This document shows positions 1 to 5,547 of a DNA stretch of 5,778 nucleotides, one piece after another (within the stretch, counting starts at the first letter, position 1; each line of letters opens with the position of its first letter). The translations under genes were made by a program, and so were the position numbers. This stretch comes from Betaproteobacteria bacterium (GTDB taxonomy: Bacteria > Pseudomonadota > Gammaproteobacteria > Burkholderiales > SG8-41). The stretch covers positions 1-5,778 of the forward strand of contig JANXRI010000208.1 in assembly GCA_025353085.1 (NCBI GenBank). Direction: 5' to 3'. The notes beneath the pieces were generated by a model that worked only from the letters and a program-made list of their open reading frames with translations, did no database searches and was not told the origin of the DNA.

Positions 1-1
1 A

Positions 2-127
2 TCGCGCGCGAAGACGCGTCGAATGATTGTGAAGGGTTTTCCGTCCTCGCTCTTCTACCGGCCAGAGCCAGATGAAATTGTGATCTTTGCGGTGGCACAC
101 CATGCACGGCAGCCGTTCTATTGTTAA
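2..127 (+). CDS. RelE/ParE-family toxin, C-terminal fragment (cut by window edge)
   Basis: Reading from base 2 gives 41 codons without a stop, ending in TAA at 125-127. The peptide contains KGFPSSLFYRPEPDEIVIFA followed by VAHHARQPFYC. This is the C-terminal signature of RelE/ParE-family type II toxins: a 'FP..l.YR' strand, an acidic turn, a hydrophobic 'IVIFAVAH' strand, then an R.P.Y tail. Full-length members are about 90-100 residues, so roughly the last 40% is present; the start and any antitoxin gene would lie to the left of the window. In the family these proteins are either ribosome-dependent mRNA endonucleases (RelE-like) or gyrase poisons (ParE-like), neutralised by a cognate antitoxin. 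The tail resembles the ParE-like 'RRPGYW' ending, but with Cys as the last residue. RelE-like or ParE-like activity cannot be decided from this fragment. It converges on the nitronate monooxygenase gene. Confidence 0.82.
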   Translation, partial: SRAKTRRMIVKGFPSSLFYRPEPDEIVIFAVAHHARQPFYC

Positions 128-320
128 TCGCGTACACGTGCCCGCTAACTCCAGGTCGAACGAACAGGCCACCTGTACCGTGCCATTATTCAGCATCCGC
201 CTGTCCCGCCGTTCACCAAAGCGGTGCGGTAACGAGGCGACTATGGGATTTGCTGTTTCTGGCTAGGTGGCGGCACAATTTCGTACGCGGTTTTTTATTT
301 GTATGCCTACCTGCAACCAG

Positions 321-332
321 CCGGTTTCCCGG
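321..332. repeat. Short hairpin-forming inverted repeat CCGG-TTTC-CCGG
   Basis: CCGG (321-324) and CCGG (329-332) flank a 4-base loop. Read on the - strand the loop is GAAA, a stable tetraloop type. It lies 16-27 bases past the nitronate monooxygenase stop. It lacks a following T-run on the - strand, so it is at best part of a 3' end structure and not a classical terminator. A 4-bp stem can arise by chance in GC-rich DNA. The rest of the 128-347 spacer shows no gene, tRNA or promoter that I can support. Confidence 0.35.
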
Positions 333-335
333 AAA

Positions 336-347
336 AACGTATACGTT
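336..347. repeat. 12-bp perfect palindrome AACGTATACGTT next to the nitronate monooxygenase stop
   Basis: AACGTATACGTT is identical to its reverse complement over 12 bases and directly abuts the TAG stop codon of the - strand gene (348-350). In the gene's mRNA it could fold as a 4-bp AACG/CGUU stem with a UAUA loop followed by a few U residues. That is a weak terminator at most; a dimeric protein-binding site is equally possible. Confidence 0.5.
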
Positions 348-1313
348 CTAAGCGGTCTCAATCCCAAGTCTCGCCCGCGCCGCGCGGTATTCAACTTCAA
401 GACGATCGACGAGCGCAGCCACCGTTGGCGAGTCATCAATGTTGCCCACACCTTGACCCGCGCCCCAGATTTCCGTCCATGTTTTAGGACGCTCGTTGCG
501 ATTGCGGTACTGGCCCGGTGTTTCACTGACAGGTAAGTTTGCGGGATCGAGCCCCGCATTGCGTATGCTGCCCGCCAGATAGCTGCCGTGCACGCCAGAA
601 AAAAGTGGCGTGTAAACGATGTCGCCCGAGTTGGAGTCGACAATCATCTGCTTGTATTTTTCGCCCGCCATCGATTCTTTGGTGGCGATGAAACGCGTGC
701 CGAGATAAGCGAGATCGCATCCCATCGCCTCGGCCGCAAGTACGCCGGCGCCGTTGGTAATCGAGCCGGCGAGAATCAGCAAACCGCTGTGTATGCGCCG
801 CAATTCGTTGACCAGCGCGAACGGATTGATATTGCCCGCGTGGCCGCCTGCGCCGCCGCACACTGCGATGATGCCGTCGACGCCCGCTTCGAGCGCCTTT
901 TCGGCATGACGCACTTTGATCACGTCGTGGAAAACGAGGCCGCCGTATTCATGCACGCGCGGCGCCAATGCAGTCGGCGCGCTCAACGAAGTGATGACGA
1001 TGGGCACTTTATGTTTGAGCACCACTTCGAGATCCGTCTCGAGCCGCGTGTTGGCCTTGTTCATGATCAGGTTCACCGCATAGGGCGCGACTTTTTGGGC
1101 GGGATGCGTTTGTTGATAGTGCGCAAGCTCGGTCTCGATCCGCGTCAGCCATTTATCGAGATCCTCCTGCGGACGCGCATTCAAGGCGGGCAACGAACCG
1201 ATGACGCCGGCCTTGCATTGCTCGATCACGAGGTCGGGACCCGAGACGATGAACATGGGCGCCGCGAGCACGGGCAGGCGCAAGCGGTTTCGTAGTTGCG
1301 CGGGAAGCGGCAT
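348..1313 (-). CDS. Nitronate monooxygenase (2-nitropropane dioxygenase family, FMN-dependent)
   Basis: This 321-residue protein has the NMO/2-nitropropane dioxygenase TIM-barrel fold. In the family, reduced FMN and O2 oxidise alkyl nitronates such as propionate 3-nitronate to carbonyl compounds and nitrite in the cytoplasm, which detoxifies them. Visible motifs in order: LAAPMF near residues 16-21 (FMN contact after the first strand); the glycine-rich CGGAGGHAG at about 152-160, whose His158 is at the position of the family's catalytic base; LAGSIT at 181-186 and YLGTRF at 203-208 (FMN phosphate region); and a C-terminal GAGQGVGNIDD at 284-294. Length is normal. The ATG at 1313 has a strong AAGGAG five bases upstream (complement of 1319-1324), which supports this start. 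It is divergent from the SRPBCC gene, with no operon partner in the window. FabK-type enoyl reductases share the fold, but the C-terminal motif favours nitronate monooxygenase; the true substrate is unknown. Confidence 0.9.
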   Translation of the reverse strand: MPLPAQLRNRLRLPVLAAPMFIVSGPDLVIEQCKAGVIGSLPALNARPQEDLDKWLTRIETELAHYQQTHPAQKVAPYAVNLIMNKANTRLETDLEVVLKHKVPIVITSLSAPTALAPRVHEYGGLVFHDVIKVRHAEKALEAGVDGIIAVCGGAGGHAGNINPFALVNELRRIHSGLLILAGSITNGAGVLAAEAMGCDLAYLGTRFIATKESMAGEKYKQMIVDSNSGDIVYTPLFSGVHGSYLAGSIRNAGLDPANLPVSETPGQYRNRNERPKTWTEIWGAGQGVGNIDDSPTVAALVDRLEVEYRAARARLGIETA

Positions 1314-1384
1314 GCCAACTCCTTGATTTATGTTTCAGATGCCCCGGAGGGATTGGCGACGAGTTTACTGTGAAGCCCTGCTGA

Positions 1385-1413
1385 TTGAAAACGTTTAGGG
1401 CCGCTCTGATTAT
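1385..1413 (+). promoter_or_regulatory. Possible sigma70-type promoter in the NMO/SRPBCC divergent spacer
   Basis: TTGAAA (1385-1390, 5 of 6 to TTGACA) is followed after exactly 17 bases by GATTAT (1408-1413, 4 of 6 to TATAAT). It points toward the SRPBCC gene and would give a 5' leader of roughly 110 bases. The match is by eye only; hexamers of this quality occur by chance, and the -10 box is weak. Confidence 0.28.
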
Positions 1414-1459
1414 TAGCCGCCGCCCGCGCAGAAGAACATAATCTTTGGTGTTAATCTAA

Positions 1460-1476
1460 GTCCTTTACGTCCTTTA
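1460..1476. repeat. Tandem direct repeat of GTCCTTTA, 9-bp period
   Basis: GTCCTTTA occurs at 1460-1467 and again at 1469-1476, separated by a single C. The second copy shares its last A with the inverted repeat that follows. The position upstream of the SRPBCC gene makes a protein-binding role possible, but replication slippage in a non-coding spacer would look the same. Confidence 0.5.
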
Positions 1477-1495
1477 TGCAGCAATGAATCTGCAT
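1476..1495. promoter_or_regulatory. Perfect inverted repeat ATGCAG-N8-CTGCAT, candidate operator
   Basis: ATGCAG (1476-1481) and its exact reverse complement CTGCAT (1490-1495) flank an 8-base AT-rich spacer, giving a symmetric 20-bp site. It ends 33 bases before the SRPBCC start codon. Size and symmetry fit a site for a dimeric helix-turn-helix repressor. AHSA1-type genes are often found beside ArsR-family regulators, but none is encoded in this window. As RNA it could also fold as a 6-bp stem with an 8-base loop in the leader. Confidence 0.4.
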
Positions 1496-1528
1496 TGAGC
1501 TGACAAATTTTATCGAAGGACAAACACC

Positions 1529-2041
1529 ATGAGCGGCCTTAAACGATATCAACCCGACCCTAAACTCGACCTCGTGCTGGAGCGCGTCATTGATGTTCCA
1601 AAAGAACTCGTGTGGCGAGCGTGGACCGAACCCGAGCTGATCAAGAAATGGTTTACGCCGGTACCCTGGCAGACTGTCGATTGTGAAATCGATCTCAGGC
1701 CCGGCGGCCTCTTCCGCACGGTGATGCGCTCACCGGAAGGCCAGGAGTTTCCGAACACCGGTTGTTTTCTTGAAATCGTTCCGCACGAAAGGCTGGCATG
1801 GACCAATTCGCTTGAGCCCGGATTCAGGCCCGCGAACATCGACAGCCCTGAACTCGCCGCCTGCGGAAAATTTCCTTTGACCGCGGTGATTACTCTCGAA
1901 ACGCAAGGCAAGGGCACCAGGTATACGGCGATGGCGATGCACAAAGATGAAGCGGGCCGTAATCAGCATGCCGCGATGGGATTCGAAGCGGGCTGGGGCA
2001 AGGCGCTCGATCAGCTCGTCGCGCACGTAAAAACGCTTTGA
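1529..2041 (+). CDS. SRPBCC / AHSA1-domain (START-like) protein
   Basis: This 170-residue protein belongs to the bacterial SRPBCC group related to the C-terminal domain of the Hsp90 ATPase activator Aha1. These are soluble helix-grip proteins with a deep hydrophobic pocket; most have no established ligand. Visible features in order: the first strand 'LVLERVIDVPKELVWRAWTE' at about 15-34, a hallmark in which the conserved VW.AWT helix precedes PELIKKWF; the RPGGLFRTVM turn and strand at 57-66; a central GCFLEIVPHERLAWT hairpin at 78-92; and the C-terminal amphipathic helix GFEAGWGKALDQLVAHV at 151-167. No signal peptide or membrane segment is seen, so it is likely cytoplasmic. The ATG has AAGGA at 1516-1520, eight bases upstream. 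It is transcribed alone, convergent with dinB and divergent from the nitronate monooxygenase. The family call is firm; the ligand and role cannot be inferred from the sequence. Confidence 0.9.
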   Translation: MSGLKRYQPDPKLDLVLERVIDVPKELVWRAWTEPELIKKWFTPVPWQTVDCEIDLRPGGLFRTVMRSPEGQEFPNTGCFLEIVPHERLAWTNSLEPGFRPANIDSPELAACGKFPLTAVITLETQGKGTRYTAMAMHKDEAGRNQHAAMGFEAGWGKALDQLVAHVKTL

Positions 2042-2071
2042 GTTTGAAACTTGTTTATCCATCCGCAATCC

Positions 2072-2098
2072 GGGCTTAGGCTCGCGTACCTTTAGCCC
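2072..2098. terminator. Possible weak hairpin terminator between convergent genes
   Basis: GGGCT (2072-2076) pairs with AGCCC (2094-2098). After a small internal loop, AGG (2078-2080) can pair with CCT (2089-2091), leaving an 8-base loop. It sits in the 66-bp gap between the convergent SRPBCC and dinB genes, where a two-way terminator would be expected. The + strand has only a short, displaced T-run (TTTTATT about 8 bases downstream) and the - strand has none, so it is not a textbook intrinsic terminator. Confidence 0.38.
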
Positions 2099-2107
2099 CT
2101 CGTACTT

Positions 2108-3274
2108 TTATTCAAACAACGCAGGCGTTTTTGCCGCCGGCCGTTCGCCTGGCCTGCTCAACGCGCCGACGCGCACGCCCAGTAAGCGGATGCGCCGGTC
2201 GAGCGGCACGCGTTTCAGACATTCGCCCGCGGCGCGGCGGATAAGAGCGGCATCCTGAGTCGGCTCATCGATGGTCTGGTCGCGTGTCACCGTTTTGAAA
2301 TTGTCGAACCGCAGTTTGAGCCCGATGGTCTTGCCGGCGTAACCCTTGCGCTGCAGGTCGCCCGCGAGCTTTATGCAAAGCTCCGTGAATATGCCGGATA
2401 GCTGCGCGCGATTGGTTACCGGATGCAGGTCATTCTCGAAAGTTGTTTCGCGGCTGATCGACTTGGGTTCGCTGTAAGTGACGACGGCGCGGTCGTCGCG
2501 GCCATGCGCCGCTTCATGCATCCAGGCGCCGAAACTGCGGCCGAAAGTTTCGAGCAGCAGCGCAGGATCTGTTTTGGCGAGGTCGCCGATCGTATGGATA
2601 CCGAGCGTTTCAAGGCGCGCGCCTGCCTTGGGGCCGATGCCGTTTATCTTGCGCACGGCAAGCGGCCACACCCGTCCGACGATATCCGATTCGCGCAATA
2701 TCGTGAGGCCGGCCGGCTTGTCCAATTCGGATGCGATTTTCGACAGCAATTTGTTGGGCGTTACCCCGATCGAGCAGGAGAGGCCTGTCGCGTCGTGCAC
2801 CGCCTGCTGGATGTTCGCCGCGACGTCGCGCGCGCGTAGCCACGGGTCGAGCGCCTTGCCGGCAGTTTCGGACATCACGAGATCAGTCAGGTCGACGTAA
2901 ATCTCATCGATGCCGCGGTCTTCGATCTGCGGCGCAACAGCGCGCACGGCCTCTTTAAACAGGCGCGAGTAGCGGCGGTATTCGTCGAAGTCGGCCGGCA
3001 GCAGCAGCGCGTCGGGTGCGAGCCTGGCGGCTTTCATCAAGCCCATTCCCGAATTAACGCCGAACGCGCGTGCTTCGTACGTCGCGGTGGTGATCACGCC
3101 GCGGCCCGTGTAATTACGCAGCGGCGGAAACACCTTGTCAGGGGCTGCGTCTTGCACGGTGCGGCGGCGCCCGCCAATCACCACGGGCAACCCGCGCAGT
3201 GCGGGATATCGCAACAGCTCGACCGACGCATAAAACGCATCCATGTCGAGGTGGGCGATGAAACGCAGGGACAT
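2108..3274 (-). CDS. dinB: DNA polymerase IV (Y-family translesion polymerase)
   Basis: This 388-residue Y-family polymerase carries out error-prone synthesis past damaged bases. The palm begins with AHLDMDAFYASVE (7-19), giving catalytic Asp10. The second acidic pair is Asp123-Glu124 in RGIDEIYVDLT. SCSIGVTPNKLLSKIASELDKP (166-187) is the conserved palm/fingers block, KINGIGPKAGARLETLGI (209-226) the thumb helix-hairpin-helix, and SISRETTFENDL (272-283) opens the little-finger domain. The C-terminal TPALFE has an LF pair that could be a weak sliding-clamp motif. Compared with E. coli DinB there is an extra segment of about 20 residues at about 36-57, between VVIGG and RGVITTATY; I recall the same layout in Burkholderiales DinB. 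The start is fixed: an in-frame TAA lies 10-12 bases upstream with no other start codon between, and the next Met is inside the catalytic motif. No Shine-Dalgarno and no CTG-N10-CAG LexA box is visible in front of it. Confidence 0.95.
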   Translation of the reverse strand: MSLRFIAHLDMDAFYASVELLRYPALRGLPVVIGGRRRTVQDAAPDKVFPPLRNYTGRGVITTATYEARAFGVNSGMGLMKAARLAPDALLLPADFDEYRRYSRLFKEAVRAVAPQIEDRGIDEIYVDLTDLVMSETAGKALDPWLRARDVAANIQQAVHDATGLSCSIGVTPNKLLSKIASELDKPAGLTILRESDIVGRVWPLAVRKINGIGPKAGARLETLGIHTIGDLAKTDPALLLETFGRSFGAWMHEAAHGRDDRAVVTYSEPKSISRETTFENDLHPVTNRAQLSGIFTELCIKLAGDLQRKGYAGKTIGLKLRFDNFKTVTRDQTIDEPTQDAALIRRAAGECLKRVPLDRRIRLLGVRVGALSRPGERPAAKTPALFE

Positions 3275-3278
3275 GCGG

Positions 3279-3291
3279 CTATTTTAAATAG
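3279..3291. promoter_or_regulatory. AT-rich palindrome CTATTT-T-AAATAG just upstream of dinB
   Basis: CTATTT (3279-3284) and AAATAG (3286-3291) are exact reverse complements around one central base, four bases upstream of the dinB start codon. On the - strand the same bases include TAAAAT (3286 to 3281, 5 of 6 to a -10 box) ending six bases before the ATG. That spacing would place transcription start at or very near the ATG. No good -35 box is seen at 16-18 bp. It could be a -10 region, an operator, or both. Confidence 0.35.
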
Positions 3292-3386
3292 ATCAGGCGC
3301 TCAACGCAGAGCACGTTGCGATGCGCGTAGCGCGAAGGAAGAAACTTATTGCATATTGCCGGCGGCCTGCAACCGCGCGGTGCCGA

Positions 3387-4361
3387 TCAGTCGAGCTGGG
3401 CGCCGGAGAACTTGACCACCTTCGCCCATTTTTCCGTTTCGGTCTTGATCATTTCGGCGAACTTCTCGGGCGTGCTGGTGTAGGTCTCAGCGCCCTGCGC
3501 GGCGAGGCGTTCTTTCACCGCGGGCAGGTTCATGATGCGAACGACTTCGCCATTCAATTTGCCGACGATTTCTTTCGGTGTTCTGGCGGGCACCAGCACG
3601 CCGTACCAGTTGATGACTTCGTAACCTTTCAAGCCGGATTGCGCGATGGTCGGTACGTTTGGCGCGGCAGGGGAACGCGCAGTGCTGGTGACACCGAGCG
3701 CGCGTAACTTGCCGCTTTGCACGTGCGGCAGGGCGGGCGGCATGCTGCTGAAGATCATCGACAGTCTTCCACCGAGCAAGTCGGTCAGCGCCGGCACCGC
3801 ACCTTTATATGGCACGTGCACCATCTTGACGCCGGTCATGGTGTTGAAGAGTTCGCCGGCAAGGTGCTGCGGCGTGCCGTTGCCGGGCGAGCCGAACGAC
3901 AGTTCGCCGGGATGCGCGTTCGCCAATGCGATCAGTTCCCTGACCGATTTGACCGGCAACGACGGATGCACGACCAGGATGATGGTGACCATGGCGACGA
4001 GCGCCACTGGCTCGAAATCCTTGACCGCGTCGAACGGCATGGTGCGGTAGAGGCTGGAGTTGATCGCATGCGTGCCGACGAAACCCATCAGCATCGTATA
4101 GCCGTCGGGCGGCGCTTTGGCGACGATCTCCGCGCCGATGTTGCCGCCGGCGCCGGCGCGGTTGTCGATGACCACCTGCTGGGCCCAGCTATCCGCGAGG
4201 CTCTGGCCTATGGTGCGCGACAGGATGTCGGCCGGTCCGCCCGGCGGGAAGGGCACGACGAAGCGAATCTGCTTGCTGGGATAGCTTTGCGCACATGCGC
4301 TCGCCGCGGCGAACAGCAAGGTGGCGGCCGCGAGGTTTGCATAACCTGTCACGAATCTCAT
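3387..4361 (-). CDS. Bug-family periplasmic solute-binding receptor (TctC-like)
   Basis: From the ATG at 4361 this is a 324-residue Bug/TctC receptor. The family binds small carboxylates and related compounds in the periplasm for tripartite tricarboxylate transporters. Residues 1-24 form a signal peptide: a short basic start, a hydrophobic AAATLLFAAASA core and a probable cleavage after ACA-24. Diagnostic motifs follow: IRFVVPFPPGGPADILSR (32-49), IDNRAGAGGNIGAE (65-78), PPDGYT (84-89), VHVPYKGAVPALTDLLGG (181-198), GKLRALGVTS (217-226) and WYGVLVPARTP (252-262). An ATG nine codons upstream is in frame, but the chosen start has GGGAG at the right distance and gives a clean signal peptide. No TctA/TctB membrane subunits are in the window, as is typical for orphan Bug receptors. 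It is divergent from the lactonase-amidase pair. Substrate unknown. Confidence 0.93.
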   Translation of the reverse strand: MRFVTGYANLAAATLLFAAASACAQSYPSKQIRFVVPFPPGGPADILSRTIGQSLADSWAQQVVIDNRAGAGGNIGAEIVAKAPPDGYTMLMGFVGTHAINSSLYRTMPFDAVKDFEPVALVAMVTIILVVHPSLPVKSVRELIALANAHPGELSFGSPGNGTPQHLAGELFNTMTGVKMVHVPYKGAVPALTDLLGGRLSMIFSSMPPALPHVQSGKLRALGVTSTARSPAAPNVPTIAQSGLKGYEVINWYGVLVPARTPKEIVGKLNGEVVRIMNLPAVKERLAAQGAETYTSTPEKFAEMIKTETEKWAKVVKFSGAQLD

Positions 4362-4370
4362 TTCACGATG

Positions 4371-4375
4371 CTCCC
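4371..4375 (-). promoter_or_regulatory. Ribosome binding site deciding the Bug receptor start
   Basis: GGGAG on the - strand, nine bases upstream of the ATG at 4361. It lies inside the longer reading frame that begins at 4388, so it favours the shorter protein, whose first residues form a normal signal peptide. Confidence 0.6.
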
Positions 4376-4419
4376 GGTTTGGCGGCAACCGCTAAGGGTT
4401 GGCGCAAAATGTTGTTCTA

Positions 4420-4449
4420 TGCCAAGTGTGTAGTACTTCGTGTGCCAAG
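4420..4449. repeat. Direct repeat TGCCAAG x2, 23 bp apart, in the divergent spacer
   Basis: TGCCAAG occurs at 4420-4426 and 4443-4449; between the copies lies the palindrome AGTACT (4432-4437). Spacing of about two helical turns places both copies on one DNA face, as for paired activator half-sites. The remainder of the 4362-4617 spacer shows no gene. A TATCAT hexamer at 4502-4507 resembles a -10 box but has no acceptable -35 partner. Confidence 0.35.
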
Positions 4450-4601
4450 CGAGAATCGTACCAGCACGGTGCGTGCTTCCATCCTGTTGCCGACTCTGCG
4501 ATATCATAGCATCGGGTAAGGCCATACCGGTTTGCCGGCCGCGCTGATGTTGCTGGCGCGCGCGTTTCAATGGTCGCCAGGTTCTTCACGCGTCATTCAT
4601 C

Positions 4602-4608
4602 AGGAGAG
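4602..4608 (+). promoter_or_regulatory. Ribosome binding site deciding the lactonase start
   Basis: AGGAGAG lies nine bases before the ATG at 4618. The alternative in-frame ATG at 4570 has no purine-rich site before it and would add 16 residues unlike the family, so 4618 is preferred. Confidence 0.75.
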
Positions 4609-4617
4609 ACTCTCAGC

Positions 4618-5541
4618 ATGTTTAATCCGTTCAAGCAACTCGAGCTCATCAAGGCCGAAGTGTGGACTTCGATGCCGAAAAAATTCCGCAACAAGGGCCG
4701 CACCCAGTGGTCAGACCCGAACCGCCAGAACGCCGAAGTGGAGTGTTTTCTCGAGGGGCCCGCATTCGACCGCACGGGCAATCTCTATATCGTGGACACC
4801 GCGTTCCAGCGCATTTTCCGCATCACGCCGAAAGGCGAGTGGGACCTCGTCGTGCAGTACGACGGCTGGCCCAACGGCATGAAATTCCACAAGGACGGAC
4901 GCTTGTTCGTCGCCGATTACAAGCTCGGCATCATGGTGCTCGACGTGAAGAGCGGCAAAATTGAATCGCTGCTCGGCAGCGCCTACAGCGAAGGCTTCAA
5001 AGGCTGCAACGATCTGAATTTCGATTCGAAGGGCGATTTATATTTCACCGACCAGGGCCAAACCGGCATCGTCGATCCGACCGGCCGCGTCTACCGCCTG
5101 AAAGCGAACGGCGACCTGCAGCGGCTGGCGAGCAACGTGCCGAGCCCGAACGGCATCACCGTCAGCACCACCGACAAGCACGTGTACGTCGGCGTGACGC
5201 GCTCGCAGCAGGTGTGGCGGCTGCCGGTCATGCACGACGGGCAGATATCGAAAACCGGCGTTGCGGTGCAGATGTCGGGCGGCGTGGGCCCGGACGGCAT
5301 CGAAATGGACAGCGAAAACGGGCTGCTCGTGTGCCACATCGGCACCGGCGTGTGGCGCTTCGACGCCAACATGCTGCCGACGCATGTCGTCCATGCGGAG
5401 AATCCGCACCACAACCACCTGACCAACATCGCGTTCGGCGGGCCCGACTACAAGACGATCTACATCACAGAAGCGATGTCGGGCGACGTGCTGACCGCCA
5501 AGGTGCCGGTCGCGGGTAAGAAGATTTTCGGTTTGTCGTAA
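4618..5541 (+). CDS. SMP-30/gluconolactonase/LRE-family lactonase (beta-propeller)
   Basis: This 307-residue protein belongs to the SMP-30/regucalcin/gluconolactonase family of six-bladed beta-propellers. Members use one divalent metal ion to hydrolyse lactones or similar esters. The expected ligands are visible: Glu46 in LEGPAFDRTGNLYIVD, Asn131-Asp132 in KGCNDLNFDSKGDLYFTD, Asn178 in SPNGITVS, and Asp226 in GPDGIEMDSENGLLVCH. Repeated blade motifs occur in order: GNLYIVD (54-60), GRLFVAD (94-100), GDLYFTD (139-145), KHVYVGV (187-193), NGLLVCH (234-240) and KTIYITE (279-285). The final NHLTNIAFGG (266-275) is the conserved closing blade. There is no signal peptide, so it is probably cytoplasmic; length is normal. 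It is followed after 6 bp by an amidase gene and is divergent from a Bug receptor, which suggests a catabolic unit. Its substrate (sugar lactone, other cyclic ester, or something else) cannot be told from sequence. Confidence 0.9.
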   Translation: MFNPFKQLELIKAEVWTSMPKKFRNKGRTQWSDPNRQNAEVECFLEGPAFDRTGNLYIVDTAFQRIFRITPKGEWDLVVQYDGWPNGMKFHKDGRLFVADYKLGIMVLDVKSGKIESLLGSAYSEGFKGCNDLNFDSKGDLYFTDQGQTGIVDPTGRVYRLKANGDLQRLASNVPSPNGITVSTTDKHVYVGVTRSQQVWRLPVMHDGQISKTGVAVQMSGGVGPDGIEMDSENGLLVCHIGTGVWRFDANMLPTHVVHAENPHHNHLTNIAFGGPDYKTIYITEAMSGDVLTAKVPVAGKKIFGLS

Positions 5542-5547
5542 GAGCCT

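Noticed and set aside
143..240. Possible integron attC site downstream of the toxin fragment (a GCTAAC core-like sequence)
   Set aside because: Toxin genes are common integron cassettes, but no matching GTTRRRY partner or imperfect dyad of the right length follows; the toxin is also only a fragment here.
273..300. T-run GTTTTTTATTT as an intrinsic terminator for the toxin gene
   Set aside because: No GC-rich stem precedes the run; only the short palindrome CGTACG is nearby.
588..1295. Long open frame of 235 codons on the + strand opposite the nitronate monooxygenase
   Set aside because: It is the antisense shadow of a well-supported gene; the peptide is rich in Arg and His with no recognisable domain, as expected from the complementary strand of GC-rich coding DNA.
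2042..2117. GTTTGAA / TTCAAAC inverted repeat spanning the SRPBCC-dinB gap
   Set aside because: The arms are 7 bp with 62 bases between them, and the right arm is within the dinB coding end; it is probably chance.
3275..3386. Terminator after the Bug receptor gene (TTGC...GCAA around a GC-rich core)
   Set aside because: Stems are only 3-5 bp, mutually exclusive, and no T-run follows on the - strand.
3717..4433. Open frame of 238 codons on the + strand opposite the Bug receptor
   Set aside because: Shadow of the receptor gene; the composition is biased and no motif is recognisable.
4527..4538. CCGG-TTTG-CCGG hairpin, similar to the one at 321-332
   Set aside because: Only four base pairs, different loop, and such sequences are expected often in GC-rich DNA; there is no evidence that the two are related repeats.
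4570..4617. Upstream ATG extending the lactonase by 16 residues
   Set aside because: No ribosome site precedes it, while AGGAGAG sits at ideal distance from the ATG at 4618; the extension is also not family-like.
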